From contig CM065710.1 of NCBI GenBank assembly GCA_017654935.2, positions 7,077,956 to 7,141,955 of the forward strand: a stretch of DNA of 64,000 nt, written 5' to 3'. Source of the stretch: Phymorhynchus buccinoides (lineage: Eukaryota > Mollusca > Gastropoda > Neogastropoda > Raphitomidae). Below the pieces are notes generated by a model. It was given only the letters and a program-made list of their open reading frames with translations, did no database searches and was not told where the DNA came from. Positions 46,600 to 59,500 of the stretch are shown one piece after another. The position numbers were made by a program, and so were the translations under genes. Numbering within the stretch: the first letter of the stretch is position 1; each line of letters begins with the position of its first letter.

Positions 46600-47132
46600 G
46601 CGCTCGAACGCACACGCACATACACAGACGCGCTCGCGCGCGCGCACGCGCACTCACGCACACGCAACACCACACACACACACCACACACACATACACAC
46701 ATATATATACACACACACTAACACACACACACTACACACACACACAACACACACACACACACATCGTCTCTTCTCTCCTCTACGCCTCTCTCCCCCCCCC
46801 CCCCCCCAGTCTCACTCTCTCTCATTCTCTCTCTCACACACACAGCAAGCCCACACACACACATTACGCACACACGCACACGCACGCACGACACACACGC
46901 ACGTACATACGCACGCACGCACGCACGTCAACGCACTCACGGCAACGCACGCACGGGCACGACGAACCGACCACACACACACACACTAACACACACACAC
47001 ACCACACACACACACACAACTTAAGCGCTACACACAGTGCAAATAAAGATATGATAAATAAATGCATAGTGTTTTCCCTATGTATATCTATGAAGATTTG
47101 CAACGTGTTATATGTGCTGCGTTTTTGTGTGT

Positions 47133-47189
<57 letters not shown>

Positions 47190-47593
47190 ACAAGACATTT
47201 GTGTTTGTGGGCGTGCGTGCGTGCGTGCGCGTTATGTGTGTGTGTGTGTGCGTGCATGTGTGTGTGTGTGTATGTGAATATGTGTGTATTGTGTTGTGTT
47301 TGTGTGTATGTATGTGCACGCGCATCGTGTGTGCGTTTGTGTGTATGTGTGTGTGAAAAAATGTGTGCGTGCCCGCTCGTGCGCTCGTTTGTGTGTGGGT
47401 GTGTGTGGGTGTGTGTTTTTGTGCGTGTGCGTGCGTGTGCGTTGTACGTGCGCTTGCGGCGGCGGGGGTTCATATCTTTGCGCATGCATTTGTATGTGAG
47501 CGCTTGTGTGTGTATGAGCGCTAATAATACACACACATACACACACACACATGCGCGCACACACACACACAAACAAACGCATACACACCCCAT

Positions 47594-47631
<38 letters not shown>

Positions 47632-47885
47632 CACACACACAAACCACATGCACAAACAAACACATCACACACACACACACACACACATACACCACACACT
47701 GCACAACAAACACACACACGAACACACCGCCACGCACGCACACGCCAACACACACACACACACACACACACACCCCAACACACACACACCGCGCGCGCGG
47801 AGGGGACGGGGGGCACGCTAACACGCACGCACGCACGCACGACGCACACGCACGCACCCACACACACACACACCACACACACACT
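46600..47885. repeat. CA and GT tracts, right arm
   Basis: CA (46610-47030), GT (47130-47515) and CA again (47525-47885), with a unique stretch at 47031-47125 and C-rich interruptions. Its structure differs from the left-arm CA tract. Confidence 0.92.
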
Positions 47886-48175
47886 GGACCATTATTTTAC
47901 TGCGGTCACCAAAATAACGTCAGCCGGGAATTCAGAGACTATTGAAACGTGCCATTTCAAGATCGAGAAAAAAACTAGTTCAAGTCTTCTTCGATGTAAT
48001 TTGGAACCAGAACCCAAACCAGAATAGTCAGATTGGGGCTAAGCTAGGCTGTCGCAGGCTCAGATAGTTCCCTGTCATATTAACGCAGGTGCGCCATGGC
48101 TGCCGTTACGCGCCCCCCAGTAAGAAATATGCCTAGCACACATGGCTGAGAAAAAAAGGTTGTAGGCCTACGAGT
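47886..48175. other. Segment shared with 39.66-39.92 kb
   Basis: 'gccgggaattcagagactat' and 'gttgtaggcctac' match the left arm in reverse. No gene seen. Confidence 0.6.
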
Positions 48176-48500
48176 TTATGGGGGGGGGGGGGAGGGGGGG
48201 GGGAGACGGGAAGGGCGGGAGGAGGGGCACGCGGTTGTGGGGGGGGGGGTCGACAGAGTTCTGTAACCACTAGAAGGGCTGGGACTGGAGGCGCGCGCTG
48301 GTGCGGGGCGATGGGGCAGAGCAATCCCGTGGCGCTGGGGCGGGACGTAACTGGGGCTTGGGCGGGGATGGGGGCGGGGAGGGACGGGGGGCGGGGGGGG
48401 GGTTTCCAGAGGCTCGGGGGACTGGGGCGGGGGGGGGGGAGGGGGGGTCCCCCCGCCCGCCCCCGCTGCGACACAGGCGGGAGGGGGGGGGGTTATATAG
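48176..48500. repeat. G-rich tract private to the right arm
   Basis: Many G runs of 8-13 nt. The Gly- or Pro-rich frames are artefacts. It is probably error-prone sequence. Confidence 0.88.
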
Positions 48501-48536
48501 AGCTGCCGGCTCGATGCGGGCCCGCGGCCCCAGGAG

Positions 48537-48715
48537 AATGGATCGGAAAACAAGTGAGCATATGACAGTAAGCAAATGGAAATTATTGCAGAGTCAGAGA
48601 GTGACAGATTAGAGGAAGTCAGTTAGAAGCCGCACAGAACTTCCAGAACTGGTGGGGGAACTATTTGTACAAAAGAATCCCTACACCCACCGACCCCCCT
48701 CTCGGTATCTCCATC
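48537..48715 (+). repeat. Dispersed repeat 'taactaag...ggtatcccc' fragment
   Basis: 'gagagtgacagattagagga' to 'ggaactatttgtacaaaaga'. Absent from the mirror position. Confidence 0.55.
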
Positions 48716-49400
48716 GAGGCGCCGTGGCCGGTTGGTTAGAGTCACCGCTCATAATCCCACGGGTTTGCGAGTGCGCTGGTTCGAAACCAGCTGGTCACGG
48801 TGTTGTATCCTTGGGAAAAATACTTTACCTCCTTTGTTCCTGTCCTTCAGATGAGACCTAAAACCGAGGTCCCCATGGTGCGAACGCACGCACAAGATCT
48901 TGCGCGCACGTTTAAAGCCCAGTTCCACTATTCGTTACGATCGAGTAGGCCCGTCGTGTGTGCCGGATGACACGAACTCGCAAGAGCATGCATCGTGTGC
49001 GCCAATTAGGCTTCTAAACGAAGACTTTGGGCGTGGGGGCCAGGATAAACATCCCCAATAGAAAGAGAGGGTTCTTATCGAATGACTTTAAATTGTACAT
49101 GACTGTAATTTTAGGAGACGTGTCCACTGGCCGCTTGGCGTACCGTGGCAGCCAAAGGGATTGTTGGTCTCTGGGGATGCAGTTCAAATCATATGGCTGA
49201 AATATGGGGATATGGCCCTGGGCAAGGCATCTCCACTATAAACTTTATTTTATCCCGCTCGCAGGACTAGCAGCTATACGCTCCGCTGCTGAAACGGCAG
49301 ACTGGCAATGCGGAAGACCATCATGATATGATTTTTGAAACAGCTGAGAATTCTCAATGGTGATTGATCGATACTACTGATTCATTTTCGTTCACAAAAA
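48716..49400 (+). mobile_element. Long tRNA-derived SINE, right-arm copy
   Basis: Head 'cgtggccggttggttagagt' and 'gctggttcgaaaccagc'. Many one-base deletions relative to 38700-39365. Confidence 0.72.
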
Positions 49401-50149
49401 TAGCCTTCTAGTATAACATTATTGCATGCTGCGTTTGGAAGACTATACAAAGCGCTTTGTTTTTCTTTTAACTTATGGACTCGTGACCTTTCCTGTTAGG
49501 AGCCTACTCTGTGGTAGAAACTCCCATTTGTCTTGCCTGACTTCACAGAAAAAACAACTTCCTCGTCCTGCATCTCAGAAAAAAGACCCCAGGGTGTCAC
49601 TAAATTAACCACTTTACATTGGCATGGTTGTTGTGACCAGTAAGCTGATAGGTCCCTGTGAATACGTGACACACAGTTGCAGTATTGTTAAAACTTTTCG
49701 AAGCTCGACACAGTGATTCACGATTTGCCACTAAGTTGAAATTTTCTGCTGCTTCAGTGAGTGTGTTTAGATGTCGAAGGTGGTCCAACTCAAAGCTTTC
49801 AAAGGTGAACGACGGACTTAATAGTATCCTTGGAGGGTTGGTGTAAAAATAATAAATGGGTCGGGTGATTTGCAGGGTGGAGGTGGGGGTGTTATTCACT
49901 TTGTTATTGTATTTCAAGACCCGAATGATAGATGTTATTCAGAAAGGAATGAGAGATGTCACTGGTCAGTCTGTGAACTCTTAGTCTTACTATCTTAGGT
50001 CACTTATCTTTGCGAAAGTTTGAGATGAGAGGCGCACGATTATTTATCTTCCCTGCTGATTGTCCTCACACCCTTGCCTAACATTCTTCTTCTGTCCTTG
50101 AACACACAATCATCTTTTTTTTATGTTCTGTTGTTGTCTAAAGCTAGTA
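49401..50149. other. Mirror of 37.9-38.7 kb, no gene
   Basis: Collinear in reverse with the left arm, with substitutions and indels. Confidence 0.6.
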
Positions 50150-50428
50150 AAGGGGGGACTTCTGTCAGCAGAAAGACTGTGCAGGAAAATGTACCTGCCC
50201 TGATGGTCGGCCTCGATGTAATGGGGGAGGGGGGATAAGGGATGCAAGGAGGTGGGTCCGGTGTTGGAAAGATGGCGTGGTTTGGTGGAGGGGGGTATGG
50301 GTGTTATTGTGAGGGGAGGAGGGCTTGTTTATTTAAATCCGGGCTTCAAGACTTGCCTCAGGGGAAGGGAGTTTTCAATCTCCGTTTTCTGAGAAAAAGA
50401 AGAGAACGTGTGTGTGCGTGCGTGCGTG

Positions 50429-50472
<44 letters not shown>

Positions 50473-50475
50473 AGT
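50150..50475 (-). mobile_element. LINE fragment with GT tract, right-arm copy
   Basis: Mirror of 37557-37890. The 'WNSLP' frame is broken here by indels. Confidence 0.65.
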
Positions 50476-50939
50476 TTATGTGATGTATGTGTATCCCAAT
50501 AGGATGTCGGGTCGGCTTGTTAGCACTATTACTACAATCAAAAGTTTATATGATTTCTTTATTTAAGGCTTTCGTCATATGAGACTCTAGGGTATACTGT
50601 TACATATTCGCCTATTTAGACATTTATCATATTTTTCGACAATTTCCTGGCTTTATGTATTCAGCCTCTGAGTTAATCGTTATACTTTCACATCCATTAT
50701 ATAAATCGATACAATCAGAAGCGGTTTTCACGAACTGTTAACGGTTTTCTCATGAATATTCATCAGAAAATGGCTGCAACAAAGTCATGTCCTGGTGACA
50801 ATTTCGTCAAGTACCCCATGCACGTTTGTCCAGTCATGACATGCAATATTGTCAAGGACCAACAGCAAAGCACAATTGACATTGTAGTGTGAAACTAAAT
50901 TAGTAGATAGCTGAATTATGTGTTTTATTTTCTCTCTTT

Positions 50940-51045
50940 TTCCAGTGCTTCCTGGGATCCCCTGCACATTCTTTTAGAAGGGTCCTTTAGAATTTTAAAT
51001 ACTTCTATACCCCAAATGGGGTCCCTGGGAGCCTGACAACTGTTT
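50940..51045. mobile_element. Half of a CAGGGCTCCC hAT-like MITE, right-arm copy
   Basis: Mirror of 36978-37080, with 'gggagcctgac' replacing the intact terminus. Confidence 0.68.
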
Positions 51046-52600
51046 TATGCTGCATAATGTGTGTGTGGGCGTGCTGCTTGCATGTCTTGTTGTGTGTGTG
51101 GTCACTCTGTTGTGTGGCAATGTGCAGTGTGTGAGTATGGATGCTGCCATACATACATGTGCGCGCAAAGTGTGTGTATCTGCATCAGATCATTGCATTA
51201 CATCATGTGTTCATAATCAACTGCTTAGTATTATAATCACCCCTCTCTCTCTCTCTCTCTCCATCTCCCTCCCTCTCCCCCACTCTCTCTCCCTTTTCAC
51301 TTATTCCTTACACAATCTTGTGATCACAACTCATCACTTACAAACCACATCTCATCGTTAACTTTTGTGTGACTAACGATCAACATTTTTTGTTTTTGGT
51401 ATTCATGCTGTTTTTGTTTTGTGCTGTTTTTACAACTCAGATATTTTCTTTCTCTTTGCGCTCGTGTAGTTTGAGAATTGTCAATGCTATTGTAAGTAAA
51501 GTTCCTCCCCTTAGAAAGTTGTGGTTTGTATAGTCTGTTGTGTGTTTTTAGGGAGAATGTGTTGTATATATATATATAACTTTTCTTTATCATATCATAT
51601 CATATCATAACGGGCATATAGGCTTTTAAATAGCCTTTAGCCTTCTATTTCCTTTTAGTTATAAGACATACGCGATTTTAAACTTTTTGTTTTTTGATTT
51701 TGTTATTTTTATATATATATATATTTTTTTTATTTATTTTTTAAAGAGTACAACATACAGTGAAACAAGCAAACTGATCCTCATCTATTATTACTGGAAG
51801 TACTTTGTTAGTATGGAGCTCATCTTCCCAAAAATTCTAAATTTTTGTTTTTAAACTTTCTTTCTATATCCATGTTATTATTTATCAACCTCAGCAGAAC
51901 TGTTAACGTTAACTTTACAAATTGTTCGGTTTCTGAAAAGAACCCGTGTTATTCCAATTTGGATTCTGCCGGATAACAATCAGATCAGATCAAGATGAAT
52001 ATTTGTTTGTTCGAGTTCACAAATACAGACATTGGCACAGAAAATGTTATCATTTAAGCATTATTCTGCATTTCAAATGCCTGGTCAGCTTTTCCGGTCC
52101 TTCAGATTAGGGGTATGGAGCTCAGCTTTTCACTGAGATTTCTCTTCATATATGTAGCATGTGTTGACAGAAGTTGCCTGAATACCAAGACAAGCAGTAA
52201 TTAGACCATCGTGGACCAACTCAGCAGACCATTAAGCAAACTGACGCAGTATGTGGGAAGTCTTTCCTGGGTAGTTTGATAGTAGTAATTATTGCATTTA
52301 TAGCGCCAATTTTAAAAACCCAGCGCTTACAATCATAAATGCATAAACCATCAAGCATATAAATAATAAACTACAAAACTATATTATGGTACCTGGCGCC
52401 CACAGCACGCCACCACTACGCACGGCTCTAAGCGCAGGGACACACGCACTGCACTAAACACACACCACAGTCACACGCAACACGCACGTACATCCAACAC
52501 GCCTTCACACTACAACTAGCTCGATTGGGGGGGGGGAAGGGCACAGGACTTTGAAAAGAATATATCAGCCTATGATTTGAAGAGTAGTTTTTGAGAGAGA
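51046..52600. other. Mirror of about 35.4-36.97 kb, no gene
   Basis: Contains a CT run (51240-51300), '(atatc)n' at 51590-51610, (TA)n and 'tagcgccaattttaaaaacc', the LINE-like 3' end. Confidence 0.6.
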
Positions 52601-52604
52601 ACTT

Positions 52605-53045
52605 AATTCAGACGGAGTTGGCGAACGGAGTAGGTAAAGGGAGTTTATTCCAGTGGAGGGGCCTGTAAAGGGAGAAGGAGCGTACGCCAAGGGTCTTGGT
52701 ACGGTAACGAGGGATCTCGAGGAGAGAAGTGTCAGAAGAGGAGCGTAACTGTCTAAGAGGTGTACAAAGTGTCAGAAGATCAGCTAGATATGAAGGAGCC
52801 AGACCATTCAGGGATTTGTAACAGAGAAGAGAGAGCTTGTATTCGATACACCTTCCAACAGGAAGCCAGTGAAGAGAATCAAGCATTGGGGTAGACTTAG
52901 AGTGGGGAGTTTGGAACATCTCAGTACAAAGCGAGCAGCAGTTTATGACAATTTGTATCATATTTGCACGGCCCGTAAGACACATCACATGAAAAGGCGT
53001 ATCCCAACAACATTTTACACAAATTCCTGAATTTGTTGTAATCAT
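52605..53045 (-). mobile_element. LINE fragment, RT C-terminus, right-arm copy
   Basis: The minus strand encodes 'LDSLHWLPVGRCIEYKLSLL', 'LAPSYLADLLTLCTPLRQLR' and 'HWNKLPLP'. It keeps a longer open frame than the left copy. Confidence 0.82.
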
Positions 53046-53249
53046 GGATGTAGTTTGATACCATTATTATTTTTATATTAATACTGATATAGTATTGTAA
53101 TTAATATTATATACCCCACATGGCCGAAAGGCTGAATAAAAATTAAAAAAAAATATATTATACAAATTTTATAGTATCTTACCATATTGTAATCAAACAT
53201 AGTTTTTTACCGCATAGTATTAGTCGGATCACATTATATAAGGCTCAGA

Positions 53250-53518
53250 CCCCCCCCTGGGGATACCAAGTGGGGGGGGGGGGGGGTCTTGTACAAATCG
53301 TTCCTCCCACCTTCTGGAAGTTCTGTGCTTGTAACATTATCCTCTAATCCATCGCTCTCTTTGACTGTCTTTTCCCTTTGCCTGTCTGTCATCTACTATC
53401 ATTCTGCCTTACCACCGGTACATTCTCCTGCCTTTTTTCTATAAATCCTTACAAAGATCTCTTCAGCCGAAGTCGGGGACAGGCTGGGTGGTCCTAACTA
53501 TTTCTTAGTTTGGCTCAA
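53250..53518 (-). repeat. Dispersed repeat 'taactaag...ggtatcccc', right-arm copy
   Basis: Mirror of 34484-34733, with a longer G run at 53270-53286. Confidence 0.62.
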
Positions 53519-53668
53519 AATGGCAGCATGACGAATCTGCTCTCATGTGATTGGAAACTGTCTGAGCTAACGAAGAAGGAAGAAGAAAGAAGAAGAAGGC
53601 TCAGAGGTCTCAGTCTGGAAAACCCCCCAACCAGTTTAAACATTTCAGTGATAGTGAGTCGACTGTTA

Positions 53669-53915
53669 CCCCTTTCACCACCAACGTTGCATTTTTGCAA
53701 CACAGTGATTTAACACCCAAGTCACTAAAAGGCATCAAATCAGGGCCCGTTATCCAAAGACCCTATTTTCTTAATTTTGGGGAGTAAGGATAGGCCTTGC
53801 TTTCAAATATGTCACAGAGGAATCCCCAATATTGCAGACAATTGTTCCCTCTACCCAGGTAAGTTTAATAGAATTTTTTTTGCTGAAAAATAGCTGGCAG
53901 CAAAATGTTTAATGA
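53669..53915. mobile_element. piggyBac-like MITE, right-arm copy
   Basis: Mirror of 34087-34329. Terminal TTAA motifs have decayed to TTACC and TTTAATG. Confidence 0.65.
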
Positions 53916-53946
53916 GTTTATAATATAAATGCACGGCTCTGATTTT

Positions 53947-54270
53947 GACAACGGCCATACCACGTTGAAAACATCGGTTCTCGTCCGATCACCGAAGTTA
54001 AGCAACGTCTGGCCTGGTCAGTACTTGGTTGGGTGACCGCTTGGGAACACCAGGTGCTGTTGGCATTGATTTTGATCGCTTCTCGGCCCCCTCTTTCCCC
54101 TCCCTCTTCCTCCACCCCTTTCCTATCCCTAGGCCTTTTGGCTAAGACAGTGATTAAAGAACATAAATTTCTTGTTTATGCCCTGGGTTGTTATGTTCAG
54201 ACAGTCCTAATCATGGCGAAAAGCCGATATCGCGACGTTAAACTGAACTTTACAGTGTTGCACTAAGACC
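53947..54270 (+). mobile_element. 5S-U2 chimeric SINE-like element, right-arm copy
   Basis: 5S-like head (53947-54066), then U2 'gatcgcttctcgg'. A 46-nt pyrimidine-rich insertion (54088-54133) interrupts U2 before 'ccttttggctaagaca'. Several 5S positions differ from the left copy. Confidence 0.75.
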
Positions 54271-54616
54271 AAAATTTTTTTCGTGTGAAAATCAAAATAA
54301 ATGATTGAATTTAGGTTGGTTGTGAAGCCTGGACTCCCACCTGTGTTGTCAGTGATTTTTGGAGCAAGAGCAGCTGTGCTTTTACTTTTATGATGATTAG
54401 AAATTTAGACGTTCCAAAGCTTCTGCTCATAACTTGGTGTCTCATTTATAAGTTCAAACCCAATTGTAACTTTTGAGTTTCATCTGCCTTGCTGTTGTTT
54501 GTATCCTGTTTGGGATTGTCCACCCACTAACACTAGTAACAGTATCAGGATATGTTGGAGTGCTTTGATAAAAACAACTGATGGCCCCCCAGTTCAGCAA
54601 GTGACTTCCTGGTTTG

Positions 54617-54861
54617 CAGTGTGTGTGTGGATGGGTTAACTGTTTGTGTGTGTCGGGGTCGTGTCGTGTGGCGTTAACTGTTGGTGTGTGTATGTTGTGT
54701 GTGTGTATGTCCGTGCGTGGTGTTGTTTAACTGTTTGTGTGTGTGTGTGTTGTGTGGCGTTAAACTGTTGGTGTGTGTGTGTGTGTGTGTGTGTGGGGGG
54801 GGGGGGGGTTAACTGTTTGTGTGTGTATGTGTGCGCTGTGTGTGTGTGTGTGTGTGTGTGC
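54617..54861. repeat. (GT)n tract, right arm
   Basis: GT with 'gttaactgtttg' interruptions. Mirror of 33218-33449. Confidence 0.92.
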
Positions 54862-55072
54862 AGGGCTCCCAATCGTCTCGCAAAACAAGGGGTCCTAGGG
54901 ACTCCTTCACTTACAGTATAGAGGGTCCTAGAGGCATGATCCTGATAGAGGGTCCCAGTGGCATTGCGAATGCTAAAAATGTTTTTTTCTAGTGCATCCC
55001 TTAGGGACCCCCTGCACATTTAGAATTTTAGTACTTCATAGACCCCCAAACGGGGGTCCCTGGCAGCCCTGG
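54862..55072. mobile_element. hAT-like MITE CAGGGCTCCCA..., right-arm copy
   Basis: Complete mirror of 33007-33217, with one changed terminal base ('ggcagccctg'). Confidence 0.8.
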
Positions 55073-55124
55073 TGTGTGTGTGTGTGTGTGTGTGGTGTAC
55101 ATATATGTATCGTGGATGGGAATT

Positions 55125-55748
55125 GTCTGCCAAATTTGTGCAGAAAAAAAAGTCTGTCCACCGGGAAAAAAATAAGAAAAAAGGCAAATTTATGTGAAGA
55201 AAAGACCCCTCCTCTGCCCCCTTCCATTCATTTCAGGCTGTTCTGTCGACTGCTGTCCTATTCTCAGAGGGGTACCGCTGACACTAAAAACTGACCCTAA
55301 ACCTATCCCTAAGCCTAACCCTAATCCTAATCCTAATCCTAACCCTCACCTCCTGAAACCGCTGTCGCATTCACTTAGGGTTAGGGTTAGAAATAGGGTT
55401 TAGGGATAGGTTCAGGGTCAGTTTATTGTCAAATGCACATACAAAATAAAAGTTCATGGTACGTTATGATCCTGTGAACGTAAATTCAGAATGTTCACAG
55501 TAATCTGAAAATGCGACATCGGTCGACGGAACATGAAATGAATAGAAGGGTGCAGAGGAGGGGGTTATCTTAGCATAGTTTGCTTAAAAAACACACACTA
55601 AATTTAGCTGTTCTAAAGCTGTTTTAGGGCTTCAATCACCAAAACAAAGCTTCAGCGTTACCCCCTGGACACCCTACTAGGGGCCTTCTGCGGCCCCCAG
55701 ACCCCCCCGCTTTTCAGCCTTTTAAAAAAACGTTTCCAATTCCCATGC
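55125..55748. mobile_element. Fold-back element with telomere-like apex, right-arm copy
   Basis: Mirror of 32345-32965, including CCCTAA and TTAGGG blocks at 55302-55395. Confidence 0.8.
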
Positions 55749-55749
55749 T

Positions 55750-56262
55750 TGTGTATACACGTGTGTATGTGTGTGTGAACTGTGTGTGTATGTGCGTGTG
55801 TGTGCATGTTACCATGCGTGTGCGTGTGCGTGTGCGTGCATGCCTGTATTGTGTGTGTGTGTGTTAAGTGTGTGTGTGTGTGTTAACTGTGTGTGTGAGT
55901 GTGTCTATGTGTGTGTGTTTGCATGTGTATGTGCCACTGTGTGTGTGTGTGTGGTGTGTGTGTGTGTTTGTTCACAAAGTGTATGTGTGTGTTTGCGCGC
56001 GTGTGTGTGTTTAACTGTGTGTCTGTGTGTGTGGTGTGTGTGTGTGTGTGTGTGCGTGTGTGCGTGCGTGCATGTGTGTGTGTGTGTGTGTGTGTGCGTA
56101 TGTGTGTGTGTAACTGTGGTGTGTGTGTGTTTGTGTGTGTGTGTGTGCATGCTGTGTGTGTGTGCTGGCATGTGCACATGTGTTTTTGTGTACATGTGTA
56201 TAGCTATGACGAGTGAATGTCTGCGAATGTGTGTGTGTGTGTATCTGTGTCTGTATCTGTGT
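55750..56262. repeat. (GT)n tract, right arm
   Basis: Mirror of the CA tract at 31838-32340, with several length differences. Confidence 0.93.
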
Positions 56263-56465
56263 GTTAAAGGGAAAACAACCGATCCCAGGGATCGGGTCTT
56301 TCTCGTCAGAAAAGCTCTGCCTCGCGGTGGCTCGCACAACAGGGAACAAAGAATGGCAAACCGTCTCTCTCGCCAGCTGTGATTCAAATGCGGCGTGCGC
56401 GCTCAGCGCCTCCCCTCTTTTATAGTCCGGTCGTGCCTTTAATGTTTGTACATGTGTTGTTGCAG

Positions 56466-56566
56466 AGTCCTGACATTCTCAGCTCTGCAGGCAGCGATCT
56501 TCTCTCCAAACACAATGCAGAGTCCAAGAAATTCATGCTGGATCTGGCAGAGTATTTGAAACAGAG
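56466..56566 (+). CDS. F-BAR exon A, right-arm copy
   Basis: Acceptor 'gttgttgcag', donor 'AG|gtaagtaag'. It encodes the same 33 codons plus 2 nt as the left-arm exon. The damaged partial duplicate follows at about 56620. Confidence 0.85.
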
Positions 56567-59500
56567 GTAAGTAAGTAAGCACACACAAATCTCAAATCTA
56601 GAAATACATTCCCACAGATTAGCAGCGATCTTCTCTCCAAGCACAATGCGGAGTCCAAGAAATTCATACTGGATCTGGCAGTATTTGAAAGCAATGGAAC
56701 CTCCCTTTGAAGACTTTGATAAATCATCCAAAATAAGGTCTTAAGTGGGAGGGAGTTGTTTGTATAGGGATGTAATTTTAATACTTACAAGGAAAGGGCA
56801 ATGTCCAGACCTGTTTACCATTCCGGTTTAGCCGGAATTATTCCGGAAATTTGCTAAAATTTCTGGGTAAAATAGTAAATTCCGGGTGAACGCTGAAAAT
56901 TCCGGGATTTCGAAAAAACCGTCTATTATTTGTTTCCGTTCGTAGGAAAAGACGCAAGGGTTGACCGAAACGTGTACCTAACACGCTACGTCATCAGAAA
57001 AGGGGTTGTGATTGACGTCACATGCATTAAATGCTGCATTTTCATTGGTTAAAGGGGTGAAATAATGTTTTTATTTTGGTCGATCTATTTCGGGACAGCA
57101 AATGGCGGCCAGACTTTTACTGTCGATTCGAAGAGCTTTCCAGGCAGTTTTTTAATGGTAGAGATTGTAATTAGGGCTTGAAATGAGTCAATTTAGATTA
57201 TATTATCATTGGAAAATACGATGATGTGAGAATTTTGAAGTTTTCAACGGAAAATGAAGTCAAAATTGATCGCGATGGCGCCGAGTTGCAACTTGGCATC
57301 CGCCGATCCGCGGCCGAGTGATTTTTCTCTGTCCCATCGTGGACATTTCCAGGTATTTTGCTTTTTCCAGCTTGTTTTATACTAAAATTGACTAAGAATT
57401 AGTGACTGAATTTACTAATAAAACTTTTCTGGCAAAATTGAGCCAAGAAATCATCACAATATTGAAAATCGACGCCGATGTTCGCGGAAAGGAGAAGAAG
57501 AAGAAACCGCTTTATCGCGAGTCGTGTACAGATCATGTGAATTCCGGTTTTTGTTCTCAAATTCCGGGGTTTTTTGGTGGCAAATTCCGGGTTTTTCATT
57601 ATAAGGGTAAACAGGTCTGAATGTCTCAGAGAAGTAGGTCTTAAGGTGACACACTGCATGTTTTGGGGGCAATTTATGTTCATGTTTGTTTGTCAGGAAC
57701 TAATAAAGATATCTACATGAAATGTTGCACAGTGATGCAGAACATGACCCTGGCCATACATACAAGACTGTGTGAAGGCACTGTGAAAGTATGGAGTCCA
57801 CCTAAAAAAAAAATCACATCATCAAACAATAGTAAAAAATTCATAGGATCTCGCTTGAGACAAAGAACGCGAGTTAACAACTCAGACATGCTAATTGTAT
57901 GACCATTGCACTCTTTGATGTCTTAGGAAAGTGGACAAATGATCAGCATCACCATGCAGTACTTGAATCCAGTGCTGTCGAGGAAAGATTTTGTGTGATT
58001 TATTTTTAGGTGGACTCCATAATTTCATAGTGCCTTCACACAGTCTTCAAATTTGGCATATATGGTCAGGGTCATGTTTGGCATCAGTGTGCATGTAGAT
58101 ATCTGTATTAGTTCCTGAGAAACAAAAATGAACATAAATTGCCCCATTTTGTTGAAGATACGGTTTAACGTTGCATTATGTTTCCAGGTCCAAGATGGAG
58201 ATGGAGTACAGTAAAGCCTTGGGACAACTGACACGAACCTTGAAGGATCGTCCCGTGGTGGGGTCAGTGTTTTCACTTCATTTTACTGCTAGCACTACTA
58301 CTTACAAACGTGACACGAAATAGTACAGAGAAGTTATTTTTAAGACGATCGGTTACTAACATTCGCAAGTTTTACTTTTCTAACCAAGTTGTTCAATACT
58401 GGACATAAATATATTCAAAACTCTTCTGGACAAAGACACAACGATGTCAAAGTTTTATACTACTTTCGATGAATTTTTTTAAAAAAATAAAAAAATGTCC
58501 ATTCCATATTTTTGTTAAATTTTTAGTTTAGCTGTAGAAAGCAAGCCACCTTGAAACAAATCAAAGTCACAAACGAGAAAGGGCGTAAAAGGGCCGCGAG
58601 GCCCACTTCTAGCCCTAATTACTAAGAAGAAAAATTGTGTTTTACGTCCTCTCTGTCTGGAACAGACACATATGGGACATTTGTAGATACAAAGATGGTG
58701 GGAACGATACTGGAGGCAATGCCCGGAGGCAGTGCAACACCAGTAAAGTCCCAAAATATTAACAATACAGATAAGTGTAGCAGTAATCACGCCTCGGTTA
58801 AACCTCATCGGCTATGGTACCGCCACGTTTTGATAAGCCCTAATTACTACTACTACTACTTAAATCTACTACTACTACTATTACTACTACTACTACTACT
58901 ACTACTACTACCACTTCTACTACTATTATTACTACTACTACTAACCATGATCTATTATTCATAATCATAATTATATTTTTGGGACCATGAGGTTCACCTT
59001 ATTATATAAGGCGTATCCCCCAAATTTTGCTCAAAATTCAGATTCTGTTATTCTATTTTATGATTTTTATTATAGTAAAGAAAGGTAACTCTCTGTATTT
59101 AACCCCCTTCACCAAAGTTATTTACGGCACCAAGTCGCCTAGCAAAGCATAAGCATCAGCCACATCAGGCATGGGAATTGTCCGCGAATTCGCGGATTTC
59201 CGCGAATTTTTTTTGAAATTGTTACTAAATACTTCGTTTTTGTTACTAAATACTTCGTTTTTGTTACTAAATACTTCAATTGGGGGGGCTTTTTCAGGCT
59301 TTTTCAGAGTTTTTTGTCTCTGACAATTCCCATGCCTGCACATTGAGACAGACCCAGGTTCATCCTGAAAAAAAGGATTAATGCTTTGTTTGCCTCCCTT
59401 CGGCTCTGATCCACTCATTGCTAGGCGATTGGTATCGTAATCAACTTTGGTGGAGGGGAGTTAATTTGAAAGAGAGTTCTCCCCCTTTGTTCAGTTTCAC

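Noticed and set aside
48133..48612. Pro-rich and Gly-rich frames
   Set aside because: They derive from G-homopolymer-rich sequence that has no counterpart at the mirror position.
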